From Hymenopellis radicata (taxonomy: Eukaryota > Basidiomycota > Agaricomycetes > Agaricales > Physalacriaceae), in NCBI GenBank assembly GCA_015501595.1, contig JADNRX010000082.1:62001-126000 (forward strand): a DNA stretch of 64,000 bases, read 5' to 3'. Made by a program: the position numbers and the translations under genes. The first letter of the stretch is position 1, and each line of letters opens with the position of its first letter. Shown here piece by piece: positions 22,361 to 32,762 of the stretch. Below the pieces are notes generated by a model that did no database searches, had not been told where the DNA came from, and saw nothing but the letters and a program-made list of their open reading frames with translations.

Positions 22361-24136
22361 AAGAATGCTATTTGCTTTAATCAGAGCTTCCGTCCATAGC
22401 TGAGCTCGAGCCGACATTGTCTGAGTTGTACGAAAGGGTAAAGTAGAAAGGTAATCTTCGAGTTCGTCAAGTTCATCCTGCGTAAAAGGACAGCCTGGAA
22501 TGGCAACGGGAATATGAGAAAAGGTGGATGGGTGATTTTCCAGGAATGGGTTTGCATTATCATCGGGATCGTCCACGTTTTCCGCCTGATGATGTGAGCG
22601 GATTTGATTATTGTCCAAATCATCCCAATCGACTCCATAAGAATGAACCTCTTCCTCGTCGAACTCCGGATCATCATTGAGAAGTAGTGCAGGAAAGCCT
22701 TCAGAGTCATCGTCTCCGAGAAAAATCCCCCGCTTTCCGCAGTGCATCATGCCATGATTGTATTTGAACATAGGTGATCGATGTGGTTCGTAGTGGTGAG
22801 AAATGACATGGTTGTTCCATGCCTTCATCCATGAATGAGCATCTTGATTGATGTCTTCCAGAAATAGGTAGTGGAGGAGCCACAGATGAGCGTCAAGATC
22901 TGGATGTAGACCGAATGAGGTTTCGAGGTAGCGTAGAAACTCTTTCCAGTGTCGCCCAAACCCTTGAGTAACGTTCACCCACAGCCGTTCGATACGAATA
23001 TTGTGAACGGAGCGTCCAAAAATATATGAACCGCGTCCAGGGCCTCGGACTTCCTCCATCCTCCTGGCAACATAAAAGTTTTCTGTTCCATGGTCCCCGC
23101 GAACGCGACTGGGATATCCAAAGACTGCAGCGATATCCTCGAATAGGTCTAGTACCGTTTGAGAGCGGTTGTTATTGCTAATCCGAATGCCCGTGACCAA
23201 TCGCGAATATCCATCCACAAAGGCATGGATGATCAATTTCCACCGTATCAATCCTAACAGAAATAATAAGCACATATTCAAACAAACAACCTGTAACATA
23301 CCGTGTTGACCGTCATGATGCCATAATGAATTGGGTCCTGGAACAGAATACACACGGCGGTAGAGACGACGAGGAGCAAAGGTGTTGGGCGAAACACCAA
23401 TAACACGCTCATACGATTCGATAACACGTTGTCGAGGGACACGATGGCCGAGAGCAATAAGATACCCATCTATCAAGCGCCGACCAAATGAGGGAAACTG
23501 GTTGTAGCACGCTCGGATGACAGTGTCAAGCTCATCATTCGAAAGTTGAGCAAGGTCACTGGAACGACCTGCACGATATATCCGTACAAAGCTGCCATCA
23601 TCAAGTTCCTCATCTGTATAAACCGGAGGACCAGGAGTGGACATTCCGTATGCCAGGAGATTTCGGCGAATGGTGCGCGCAGAAACACCAAAACATGCAG
23701 CTACATCGAGACGGGTGGAGCGCCCTTGAGAGAGGGTGGCAAGTTGAGCAGGATCAATATGAATGCGAGGTCTTCCTCGACGTCCCGTTGGCAACGATTG
23801 TATGGGAGTGGAGGGAGTGTCGGGCTCATCGGATGAAGTGAGGATGGCACGATCAAGATACTCGATCATCCGTGAAATATTGGTGGAGAAAAAATCAAAT
23901 ATATTCCGAGAGATGGAACCTTGGGACTGAAACAATTGAGACTATTACAATCCCAATAATGCATGCACTTACGAATGCATTTTGAGCATGCTCTCGAACA
24001 ATTTCGCACCGTCGCCGCTGCTCCCCAACCTTGCCGCATCACCCAATTGTGTATACAAAGCACGTGTAGTATCATCTCCCAGAGCCTGGAAAGATTGCTG
24101 TAGGTTGTGCTGAATGAGATTTACTTGGTCGGTCAT
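22352..24136 (-). CDS. DDE integrase/transposase of the large transposon
   Basis: The main frame runs from about 23935 to 22352. A 48-nt in-frame intron (23301-23254) removes the odd hydrophobic insertion and restores HDGQHGLIRWKLIIHAFVDGYSRL. The N-terminal third has an AT-hook-like GRRGRPR and a helix-turn-helix (LDVAACFGVSARTIRRNLL). The catalytic core shows D (WHHDGQH), D (VRGDHGTEN) and E (NIRIERLW) in the spacing of rve-type integrase cores of eukaryotic transposons. A 5' exon (24136-23973) encoding MTDQVNLIQHN and KLFESMLKMHS looks real, but its donor phase does not match the acceptor at 23926. The extreme N-terminus is therefore unresolved and may hold a small lesion. The gene lies next to the right terminus, as expected for a mobilising enzyme. 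The Asp-rich C-terminus (DDSEGF, DDPEFDEEE) is of unknown role. Confidence 0.82.
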
Positions 24137-24204
24137 GGTGGTTAGGCGTCAGCAAAGAAAAGGCGACCGGTGGCCACAATGATTGGTCATGTGACCTGGC
24201 GGCA

Positions 24205-24341
24205 GACATTATCCGGATTCCGAGTTGACCGAGTTGAGCCGAGCGAGTCGAGTTAAGAAGCCGAGTTGAGTTGAGAAGCCGAGTTGAGTTGACCGAGCTG
24301 AGTTTGATGAGCCGAGTTGAATTCATCAGTCACGAATAGAG
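24205..24341. repeat. Right terminus and subterminal CCGAGTTG array
   Basis: On the plus strand this is a run of GAGTTGA/CCGAGTTG units, i.e. CAACTCGG read inward from the right end. It ends with AGTCACGA (24328-24335), the inverse of the left end. ATAGAG follows as the candidate target duplication. The array lies upstream of the integrase ATG at 24136, so it may also contain that gene's promoter. Confidence 0.65.
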
Positions 24342-24729
24342 TTGCCTACTACAAGGTATCTATTTTGTCCAGGGAGACCATAAAACCTTGACAAGCGCCG
24401 GGCTGACACAGAGCCGCTTATTCACAGGTCCGCGTCGCGTGGCAACGATTTGGGCACCATGATGGCGTGCCTAGGCACAAGTTTAGATTCTCTTCCATCC
24501 ATCTTTCCTCTTGCGCCGAGTCTACATACAGACTTGCTTGGTTTCGCACTCTTACCCCACATTCCTTTGTGAACACATTCTTTCTACTACACACGCCGCC
24601 TCCAACTAGTCCCCTAGTTGGTTTATCTCGAGAATTAGAAGCTTTTCGTTAGGCTTGGACCCTTGGACGAGTCGTCTCCCCACCATTCGTCTTTATATTT
24701 GATTCTCAACATGTCTCGGCCTGGTATTT

Positions 24730-25275
24730 ATGGTTCTCTCGAGCGTTTACAGCAGTACTTACCACTTGGTAGGATTCCGCCAGCACAGGTTACCCCCGTT
24801 GCGCACTCTCGACTATACCTTGATACCTGCTCCCTTAGGTGAGTTGCGCTGTACCTCTCCCCAGATTGCTCATCTAACGCCCTTGACAGACTTCTCCTCC
24901 CTACCCACCTTGACCGAAAAATCCCCCCTGCCAGCTATCGTCGTTACGCCCTCGTCACCCAGGTCGCCTACCGACTATTCCATAGCGTTTCTCGCACCCG
25001 AGCCAAAGCCCACGCTGCTCAAGCGCATGCGCGCGTACACCCCGTCGCTCCGAGCCCGTACCGCGATCATCCTGTTCCTCATTCTGTTCATCCTGATGTG
25101 TCACGTCGTTACCCATCGTCTTGCGGCGCGCCGACCCTTCCTGGAGTTTGGCGTCCAGCCGGGCGAGCCCGTGGTGCAGAGCTGGTTCAGTCTGCAGGCG
25201 CTCTGGGGCGGGGACGATCTCACGGAGGATAAGCGCGACTTTGTCATCTCCGAGGTTGTTGGCGCCGCGACATAG
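24730..25275 (+). CDS. Small single-pass membrane protein
   Basis: Exons 24730-24838 and 24890-25275 give about 164 residues. A 51-nt intron with GTGAGT and CAG ends separates them. Near residue 105 is one clear hydrophobic helix (TAIILFLILFILMCHVV), preceded by basic residues (KRMRAYTPSLRAR), so a type II orientation is likely. The preceding half is Pro/Ser-rich (LPTLTEKSPLPAIVVTPSSP). An upstream ATG at 24711 lies in a different frame (MSRPGIYGSLERLQQYLP), which also looks coding, so the first exon may be misjudged. No function known. It is the first host gene outside the large transposon. Confidence 0.55.
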   Translation: MVLSSVYSSTYHLVGFRQHRLPPLRTLDYTLIPAPLGELRCTSPQIAHLTPLTDFSSLPTLTEKSPLPAIVVTPSSPRSPTDYSIAFLAPEPKPTLLKRMRAYTPSLRARTAIILFLILFILMCHVVTHRLAARRPFLEFGVQPGEPVVQSWFSLQALWGGDDLTEDKRDFVISEVVGAAT

Positions 25276-26194
25276 CGCTCTTCGTCGTATTCGTCGTTTT
25301 ATCGCTTTCGTATTTCCCGACGGTTCTTGTTTTAAAGATGGACTGGAGGGTTAGACTCGCTGTGTGTCATGTAGTTGTGCTTATCTATTCCCTGTTTATG
25401 GTATGCTTACGGGGAACATGTTTTTGAATCTTTGCGCTGAGCGCCGAATATTGGACATTTTAACGAGTTCGGCATGTGGGGGTTACGACATTGCGTTGAC
25501 AATGACATGCAACCCGACTGGCCCGCAACTCTGATCCCGTCGACTGCCTACTAGTTCTTCTGTCTGGTGAGGCGGCTGAATAAAGGACCAAGCATGGTGA
25601 ATTGGACTGAAGTTCATTCGCGGGTCTCGATGTTCGATATATTATACTCCGCCACAGTCTCGATGCGAGCTATGGGTCGGACATGTCCCTTCCCTCGAAA
25701 TGCCAGAATCAGCAGGGCACCAACATTCGGGGCGATAAGAATGCTTGGCATCCCTTCGACAGGCAGCCTGGCCAGCCCGAAGTTGTACCCTCCAATCCTA
25801 GCCACTGTATAGCTCTTCTATAGCGGTGGGCTGTTTACTACCATGTTTCAATGGTCGATGTGTGGCGCAGTTATTTTCGGCCACGGATACTTGCAGACTA
25901 CAGACTTCTTGAAGGTTCTATTATGCCGTTATTCTGTGAGCTAATAATAGTGCCGTGATGGCTCTTGTGTGGCCTTGTTCTACTCTCACACGGTCTTGTT
26001 CGCGAACAACACTGCTTTTGTTTCGTTTCCACCACAAGGCTAGCAACTGTCGTTGTCTGGACGGTCGACAATAACTTTCAAAGACCGACCGCCTTGTTTA
26101 CCGTATCGATGATCTGCGCCACGGTCATGTATAAAAGCTTCCCGTGTATTGTCATCGACACACCCCCATATTCAAGTTTATACCCTTCCGCACC
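25276..26194. other. No gene seen
   Basis: Intergenic DNA with only short frames on both strands. The last 100 bases before 26195 include a TATAAAAG sequence (26130-26137), which is a plausible promoter element for the DUF6699 gene. Confidence 0.5.
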
Positions 26195-26884
26195 ATGCGC
26201 ACCAAGATCAACCGACGCGTCCGCTTCCAGCTCCCGACGAATAAACCTGCGGCGACCTCATTGAATGAGCACTCACGCCCTTACCCGCGCCACGTACACA
26301 ATAGCAGGCCACCAGGTTCATCACGCATCGGGGAGCCTGGCCACATTCCGAGCCCATCTGTCGCGAAATACGAGCACTTCTGGAGACACATACGCGAACC
26401 CTCGGGGCCCACATGTATTACGCCACTGTTATCAGCCGCATCTCCCTCATCGCGTCTAATATCATACGACTTTCTAAACCCGCCGTCCACCCTCATGTCC
26501 TTCTATTCTCTGGATGTACTTTTCTCCCCAGTCTCGAGCGTTTCCTCTTCCGCCCCGTCACATATACGCATATCAACCAAGGCGGGTTATTTTTGCTGGA
26601 CGATGGCCATTGTCGTGTACTCTATACCAACGGTTGCGGATGTGCTTGCGGGGATTTGGAAGGGATTGCAGACGCCGGTGACGGCGCAGGAATACGAGGC
26701 GTTGTCATGGGAAGCGCAGTATGCTGTTGTCGGCGCGTACAGAAAGCGGTGCGCGCGAAGGGGACAGCATATGGCTATACAGGATGAGTTAAGAAGGGGT
26801 GTGAGGCGCATTGATTTCCTAGCCGGAAAAACACGGTTTGCGGGAGTCCTTGAAGGAAGAATTTGGGAGTTTTTTGTTGAGTGA
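26195..26884 (+). CDS. DUF6699-type protein (229 aa)
   Basis: Single exon. I chose the second in-frame ATG because the preceding 17 codons overlap the promoter-like stretch with TATAAAAG. The N-terminal half is low complexity. The C-terminal half has the pattern of the DUF6699 family common in Agaricomycetes: hydrophobic strands (YFCWTMAIVVY), then TVADVLAGIWKGLQTPVTAQEYEAL, a basic YRKRCARR, and RRIDFLAGKTRFAGV. The family's function is unknown. Family assignment is from memory of the layout. Confidence 0.7.
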   Translation: MRTKINRRVRFQLPTNKPAATSLNEHSRPYPRHVHNSRPPGSSRIGEPGHIPSPSVAKYEHFWRHIREPSGPTCITPLLSAASPSSRLISYDFLNPPSTLMSFYSLDVLFSPVSSVSSSAPSHIRISTKAGYFCWTMAIVVYSIPTVADVLAGIWKGLQTPVTAQEYEALSWEAQYAVVGAYRKRCARRGQHMAIQDELRRGVRRIDFLAGKTRFAGVLEGRIWEFFVE

Positions 26885-26997
26885 CACGACATTGATGATG
26901 GATAGAGTATTGTACACATATAATTAAACCAACAGCAGTTTATGAATACTATACGATTAACGATTGTCGATGGAGGGTCGTTACAGGAGAGCAAGCG

Positions 26998-28075
26998 TTG
27001 CCAAATAACGTGACCGTAAGCAGACTCAGGGCAGACTCAATCACGGTCAGCTCGTACCTCACTACTTAGGCCATGAGCAATTTATCATGCCCAGATCATG
27101 CCAGACAAAGTGGTACGAGGTTGTTGCTTTGGCTTCCCACCCTTCCCTCTACAGGATAAAAACGGACAAGCTTCTTTCGTCGTCGCCAGCCTCTCCTTGT
27201 TTATTCTTTTCGCCCAACTGATAGTGCTGCAATGGCTGCCAAGCAGGCTCAGAAAGAAACAGCACTAGCAAAATCATCATCTCTGCTCAAGTGGGCTACT
27301 CGCGCGCTCATATTCGGCGTCGTAGTCGTCATATGCCGCTATCTGGATACTATCAAGGTGCGGCCAATCCTACGCGGTCTATTGCTCGAATTGAATTGTT
27401 GTAGGACCGGTGGTACGTCCTGGATCCGACCGAGCTACATGAACTGGCGAAGAGCGCTATCGACGCTAGCCCGAACAACACTGCGGGCATGATAGAGCAT
27501 ATCGTAGCCAACCTTACCGCCACGTATCCCTCCGAAGTCATACGGATTAACCCTGATACCTCGGAGTGGGTCTTCAACAACGCGGGCGGCGCGATGGGAG
27601 CCATGTACATTATCCACGCTAGCATAACCGAATACCTGATCATCTTCGGAACCCCTCTTGGAACGGAAGGCCACAGTAATTATATGCACACCTCTGATAA
27701 CTACTTTAACATTCTTGTCGGGGAGGAGTGGGCGTTCGCCCCGGGTGCGCTCGAGATGGAGAGATATCCGGCTGGATCTGTGAATCATATGCCCCGCGGC
27801 ACTGTCAAGCAGTATAAGATGCACGAAGGGTGCTTTGCGCTGGAGTACATGCGTGGTATGGACTTTTTTTCTTTTCTTTCGACTTCAGGCTAATCGAACT
27901 CTTTCTAGGATGGATACCATTACTGCTTCCTTTCGGCTTCGCTGATGGACTAACCTCGACTCTTGACTTCCCCACGTTATATCACACAGCACTCTTTACT
28001 GGGCGGGAGATGATCCTGAACCTCCTTCGTGGTAAAATCTAGATTTATTTTGTAACTTATCTGTCCTCTTGGCGG
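26998..28075 (+). repeat. ERG2 duplication unit, copy 1
   Basis: Starts at TTGCCAAATAACGTGACCGT and runs through the whole gene to the shared 3' sequence ending CTTATCTGTCC. The matching unit is at 29097-30090. Both promoter and 3' UTR are included, so this is a genomic segmental duplication in direct orientation. Confidence 0.8.
27232..28042 (+). CDS. ERG2: C-8 sterol isomerase, copy 1 (236 aa)
   Basis: Exons 27232-27357, 27405-27855 and 27909-28042 join in frame. The enzyme moves the sterol double bond from C8 to C7 in ergosterol synthesis and sits in the ER membrane. An N-terminal helix ([16 protein letters not shown]) anchors it. The family core is clear: [47 protein letters not shown] and [10 protein letters not shown]. 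It is nearly identical to the copy at 29244. Differences include a SNYMHTSDN versus SGLHTADD segment and a 3-residue shorter N-terminus. All splice sites are intact, so both copies could be expressed. The conserved upstream region suggests similar regulation. Confidence 0.93.
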
Positions 28076-28990
28076 ACTCGAACGTACGAATGCACCTTCG
28101 TTGGCGCCTCAACTATCCGAGTGGAACATGACACTGACCAATGAATTCTTTCCCGAGCTTTTCCACCCGCTCTTTCGAGGCATTCTGCGTGCGTGTGCGG
28201 ACGGACCGCTTGGCCTTCGTTACCTGCTCCTGGGTATCGCGCAAATTTGGCAAGACACATGGTTCTATGTTCCGCCTCAGCGAGTGCTTGCTGTGCAGCA
28301 GGCAGCTGGGCGAAATCAGGTGGCAACTTGACGGCGACGTTCTCATCAATGCTGATCATGAGGTTTCCATCCGCGTCGAATATTGCTGGCTCGTAGGCGG
28401 CAATAGGGGGAATGTTAGCCTGGAAGGGGAGAGGAGGAATAGAAGTCCTCTGCCAGTCGATGACGACAGTGGGGGAAATATGCGTATGGGTGTAAGGAGT
28501 GAAGCTTCCTCCGTCTTTCTGTTCCTTACTGAGACGCGGTTTAGACTCCTCTTCAACCCCCTCATCCAATGATTCCGCCGCGGCCCCATCACATCACAGA
28601 TCCACAAATTTAGGTGGTCCTCCGTTTATAAGATCTCGATGCTCACGAACATGTCCTCGTACTATGTATCGCCACCTCAGTTCATCATCACCGTCATCTT
28701 CAGGATTCGGAGCATCGATCCTAGGGTTTCTGGGCTCACCTGGCTTGAAGTTTTCGAGAAGTTCGCATTCGTGGTTTGGGGCAAATCAACTTCGCGGTTA
28801 ATGTGAACATGTCGTGTAACGGTAAGTCCGCTGCTTTCTCTGACTTGGGGGGCTTTATGATGTTTTGATAGGACGTTGTAAGATGCTCTTCGTCGCATTT
28901 TGGCCCCTCGAGGAGCTTTGATGAGGTGATATCCCCGCCCACATACACTGCAACCTCCGTTTCCATTGGCGGGGGAGGCGTCGGGCATGT
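28057..28990 (-). pseudogene. Decayed unrecognised gene between the ERG2 copies
   Basis: Minus-strand pieces include CSVCGRGYHLIKAPRG, RWRYIVRGHVREHRDLINGG, then VVIDWQRTSIPPLPFQ, EPAIFDADGNLMISIDENVAV and LPPDFAQLPAAQQALAEAEHR, with a basic coiled tail in another frame (VTKAKRSVRTRTQNASKERV). The frames do not join, and stops intervene. I do not recognise the family. It may be a relic of an inserted mobile gene or of the gene originally next to ERG2. Confidence 0.4.
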
Positions 28991-29096
28991 ACTTACCTTC
29001 AGAAGATTCTGTTGTCGTTATATTATATTATATATAAGAACCAAATTAACTTTGGCGAGAAATGTTTCCGCTTGTCGCCCATGCCCAAACAAGTTT

Positions 29097-30090
29097 GCCA
29101 AATAACGTGACCGTGAAGACAAATTTGTGGTACGAGTTTGTCGTCTTGGCTTCCAACCCTTCCCTCCACAGGATAAAACCGGTCAAACTCCCTTGTCGCC
29201 AGCCCCTCCTTGTTTATTGTTTCGCCCAACTGATAGTGCTGCAATGGCTGCCAAGCAGGCTCAGAAAAAAACTGGCACAACAGCACCAGCAAAACCATCA
29301 TCTCTGCTCAAATGGCTTACTCGCGCGCTCATATTCGGCGTCGTAGTCGCCATATGCGGCTATCTGGATACTATAAAGGTGCGGCCAATGCTACGCGGTC
29401 TATTGCCTGAACTGAATTATCGTAGGACCGGTGGTACGTCCTGGATCCGACCGAGCTACATGAACTGGCGAAGAGCGCCATCGACGCTAGCCCCAACAAC
29501 ACTGCGGGCATGATAGAGCACATCGTAGCCAACCTCACCGCCACGTATCCTTCCGAAGTCATACGGATTAATCCTGATACCTCGGAGTGGGTCTTCAACA
29601 ACGCGGGCGGCGCAATGGGAGCCATGTACATTATCCACGCCAGCATAACCGAATACCTAATCATCTTCGGAACCCCTCTGGGAACGGAAGGCCACAGTGG
29701 TCTGCACACCGCCGATGACTACTTTAACATTCTTGTCGGGGAGCAGTGGGCGTTTGCGCCGGGTGCGCTCGAGATGGAGAGATATCCGGCTGGATCTGTG
29801 CATCATCTTCCCCGCGGCACTGCCAAGCAGTATAAGATGCACGAAGGGTGCTTTGCGCTGGAGTACGCTCGTGGTATGAACTTTTCTTTTCTTTTCTGTC
29901 GACTTTAGGCTAATAGAGCTGTTTCTAGGATGGATACCATTAATGCTTCCTTTCGGCTTCGCTGATGGACTAACCTCGACTCTTGACTACCCCACGTTAT
30001 ACCACACATCACTCTTCACTGGGCGAGAGATAATCCTGAACCTCCTTCGTGGTAAAATCTAGATTTATTTTGTAACTTATCTGTCCTTTT
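29097..30090 (+). repeat. ERG2 duplication unit, copy 2
   Basis: Direct-orientation partner of 26998-28075, beginning TTGCCAAATAACGTGACCGT and ending in the same 3' flank. The upstream region is shorter than in copy 1 (about 100 bp of the leader is missing). Confidence 0.8.
29244..30062 (+). CDS. ERG2: C-8 sterol isomerase, copy 2 (238 aa)
   Basis: Exons 29244-29378, 29426-29873 and 29929-30062 keep phase. It has the same architecture as copy 1: an N-terminal anchor ([16 protein letters not shown]), then the family core with [20 protein letters not shown] and [10 protein letters not shown], and a hydrophobic C-terminus ([14 protein letters not shown]). SGLHTADDY is, from memory, the more usual family form, so this may be the ancestral copy and 27232 the diverged one; that is inference. 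ERG2 is the target of morpholine fungicides, and an extra copy could alter dosage. Confidence 0.93.
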
Positions 30091-30833
30091 AAGTATCCGC
30101 ACTACCATGCCTTTCGGAATGTCCAGTCTGAGTGTCGAAGTCTCCTCTAAATGTCTGGTATTGGCATGCTTCTCCGAGTCGCCTTCACCTTGTGATGGCT
30201 TGAATTGAAAGCCGCTTGGGACATTTTTCGTCTACCGTGTACCCGAAAAAACAGGGACCTCACGTGGACTCACCTTCGTTCCGCGTAACAGGCTTGTCTT
30301 CTGCTAGTTCTTCCGCTCTTTTTATGCCCAAGTGATCAAGAAAGCATTGCAGTCTACCCTGCACTTGACGATGATTCTGACCATCATTCCTTCAGTTTAA
30401 GCGGACTGCCTGACTGTGCGGATCCGTGCAGGTGAGTCAACATCGAGTCAGTCAAAAATTTCCCTGATGGCTAGAACGTTCCACAGGCAGAAACAGAATC
30501 ATCGACAATTTCAGTTCAGTTGTTGAGACACGGCTACCCGTACATCTATCTGAGAACGTCTATCGATGCCTCTCCGAATCGGTGTCTGAGATTTTACGCC
30601 TCAATGGCTGCCTCGAACATCATAGGAGGATTCTGTGCAGTGTTTGTACCCACAATCGAGCTTGAGGTGATCTCAAATTTGCTTCCGAAGTCCCCTATGA
30701 CATTACTTCAAAAACTGGACGGAGGCAAAAGTTGCTCCTTGTTCTGTTCCTTCTCAGACGCTTCAGAGTCTTTGTACGCTGCTCTTCTTGTATGCTTCTT
30801 TCGCTCTAACTGTTAGCAATCTAGGTCCTTCCT
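30063..30833. other. No gene seen; upstream region of the F-box gene
   Basis: A 98-codon plus-strand frame (30520-30816) has no recognisable domain and ends just before the F-box start. It more likely belongs to the leader than to a gene. Confidence 0.45.
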
Positions 30834-32195
30834 ATGTCGTCGAAAGTCGACGACTTTCCGCTAGAGATATGGCAAGAAATATACATGTACTGCCTCCCTG
30901 ACGACAGGAATACTGCGCCTCATTCGTTCCAAGCTCCGCTACTCTTCTTGAGCGTAAGCAAAGCGTGGCATGCATTGGCGCTGTCTACGCCGCGACTTTG
31001 GGCTGTCCTCCCCATCGAAATCTGGAGCGGAAAATCATACCCACCATTAGCCATCGTCGAGCTGTGGCTGGAACGCTCGCGGCGCGTCCCCCTCACGTTC
31101 TCGCTCTGCCAGATGACCGGCTGGGGCGACGACGACATCCTCGCGAGCAAGCTCATCCACAAGCTCATGAAGCACCTCGACCGGTGGGCGGACGTCACGC
31201 TCAAGCTGGACTGTGCCATGTCGGTCCGCGCGCTGACGAAGCACCGCAACGTCGCGCCGCGCCTCCTCCGCTCCATGGACATCACCTTCAACCTCCCGTT
31301 CCGCGCGCTCCATGTGCGCGACATCGACGAGCTCAGCCAGACGCTGCTCCTGTTCACCGACGCCCCGCGCTTTTCGAGCCTGGTGGTCCACGGCGCGAAT
31401 GTCTTCCAGCACATCGACGTGCCGCGCGTGCACTGGGGCGGGCTGACGGAGATCCGGCTGAGCGAGGTCGACTCGGTGTATACGTGCCTCGACCTCTTTG
31501 CGATGTGCAAGAACTTGGTCCGGTGCAGCTTGGGGGTGGTCGCGACGGAGAGCGAGGATGTGTTGCCGCCGACGGTGGGGGCGATTACGCTCCCGGGGCT
31601 GTCGTCGCTCACTATTAGCTTGGACGAGCTGGGCATGCGCGAGATATTCGGACGGCTGTGTGTGCCTCAGCTTCGCGAGCTCTCAGTGAGCTCCGTGGCG
31701 ATGAATTGGCCGCAGGATTCGTTCACGTCGATGCTGGAACGCTCGCAGTGTTCGCTGACGAAGGTTTCTTTCTTCAACACACGCATGCTGGCGGCGGACT
31801 TTTCAGACTTGTTATCCCACGGTGCTATGGCGTCGCTGGCTTCCCTGGCGGTGCAAGAACACGGGTGGCTGCCGGAGGGCTGGTCGTGTCTTATGTCGAA
31901 GGACACTATCGAGCGGATGTCTGCCGTTGATGCAGAGACAGATGCACCTTTATTGGCGCCGCATCTACAGTCTTTGGTTCTGAATGGGAGATGTGTCGAG
32001 GATGATTATGGTAAAGCTGTGGTGGACATGGTACTCGCACGATGGGAGCGGCGGACTCTGACTCAGTTTTCATGGACGAATCAGAATACCTCGGCTGACA
32101 TTGACGAGAAGGAGTTTACGCGCCTAGGTGTTGCAGAACTTGAAGGTTTGGGTCTGAGCATCGGTCGTATTGGGTCTACATGGTGGGATGCGTAA
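30834..32195 (+). CDS. F-box protein (453 aa)
   Basis: Single exon. Residues 6-50 form an F-box: DFPLEIWQEIYMYCLPDD, then LLFLSVSKAWHALALSTPRLWAVLPI. This links substrates to SCF ubiquitin ligases through Skp1. The rest contains irregular leucine-rich stretches (LTEIRLSEVDSV, LSSLTISLDELGM), as in the large Agaricomycete F-box family. The 31050-31620 part is very GC-rich, which opens long spurious frames on other strands. Substrate unknown. Confidence 0.85.
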   Translation: MSSKVDDFPLEIWQEIYMYCLPDDRNTAPHSFQAPLLFLSVSKAWHALALSTPRLWAVLPIEIWSGKSYPPLAIVELWLERSRRVPLTFSLCQMTGWGDDDILASKLIHKLMKHLDRWADVTLKLDCAMSVRALTKHRNVAPRLLRSMDITFNLPFRALHVRDIDELSQTLLLFTDAPRFSSLVVHGANVFQHIDVPRVHWGGLTEIRLSEVDSVYTCLDLFAMCKNLVRCSLGVVATESEDVLPPTVGAITLPGLSSLTISLDELGMREIFGRLCVPQLRELSVSSVAMNWPQDSFTSMLERSQCSLTKVSFFNTRMLAADFSDLLSHGAMASLASLAVQEHGWLPEGWSCLMSKDTIERMSAVDAETDAPLLAPHLQSLVLNGRCVEDDYGKAVVDMVLARWERRTLTQFSWTNQNTSADIDEKEFTRLGVAELEGLGLSIGRIGSTWWDA

Positions 32196-32762
32196 AGTAA
32201 CATTTGATTGTGCTTGGAAGTTTGACTTGTATTTGATACACGCGGTGGCCCAGCAATACTGGGGACTTCCCATAACGTTTGAATAGATATTTTGTTTCTT
32301 CAGACGCATAGCAACCGCCCGAATAGGAAGGTAAGCGCATGGCGCCGTCAAGCTGCGTCAGGGTACGAAAACAAAGTGGAGCGAAGAGTGTCTTTCAGAT
32401 TCCGAGTCTGGAGGGATGTACCCCCCCGCCTCCAGACTCCAAACTATCAACAAGATTTTTGCCAGTCCCGTATGCATACCTTCAAGTGTATACGACACGT
32501 TTTGCTACCTCTGGCAAGCCGGAAAGTGGTCACGTCTCGTTACATGACCCACTCGATGTTCAGGATCCAAGTTCAGTTGACAGTGCAATACTTCGCCGAA
32601 ATGCATACTTGCCTTACGGAGACATGAGCGGCAACGACTCCGAGGCAAGTTGGAATTTATCGAACTCTCCAAAATGACTGTTATGGTTTTGATACTATCG
32701 ACTCCAAGTGTGCAGCACGAGTTTTATTGTCATTGTCGACAAGATCCCTATTTTCAGAACCC
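32196..32762. other. No gene seen
   Basis: Intergenic between two genes whose 3' ends face each other (F-box on plus, SET on minus). Only short frames are present. Confidence 0.5.

Larger units (their letters stand above)
16..24335. mobile_element. 24.3-kb DNA transposon with DDE integrase, HECT-like, chromodomain and 533-aa genes
   Basis: The left end reads TCGTGACT at 16-23 and the right end reads its reverse complement at 24328-24335; including the adjoining AT the shared inverted sequence is 10 bp. Inside each terminus is an array of a CAACTCG-like motif, pointing inward from both ends. The outer flanks are ATAGAT (10-15) and ATAGAG (24336-24341), a candidate 6-bp target duplication with one mismatch. 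All four long intact genes inside lie on the minus strand. The rest is decayed host-gene fragments and repeats. An integrase-type DDE enzyme and 5-6 bp duplications fit together mechanistically. From memory this resembles the IS3EU type of eukaryotic element, but I could not verify that. The boundaries are inferred from ends that are only 8-10 bp long, and only 15 bp of left flank is visible. Confidence 0.72.

Noticed and set aside
22700..23840. Additional open frames on both strands inside the integrase gene
   Set aside because: No domain similarity; the integrase frame with DDE motifs explains the region.
1..24341. Starship-type giant element
   Set aside because: No tyrosine-recombinase (DUF3435) captain gene was seen; the mobility enzyme is a DDE integrase and the ends are inverted repeats.
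30920..31636. Long open frames on both strands (30965-31618 plus, 30920-31636 minus)
   Set aside because: They overlap the intact F-box exon in a very GC-rich stretch and contain no domain; they are shadows of its codon bias.
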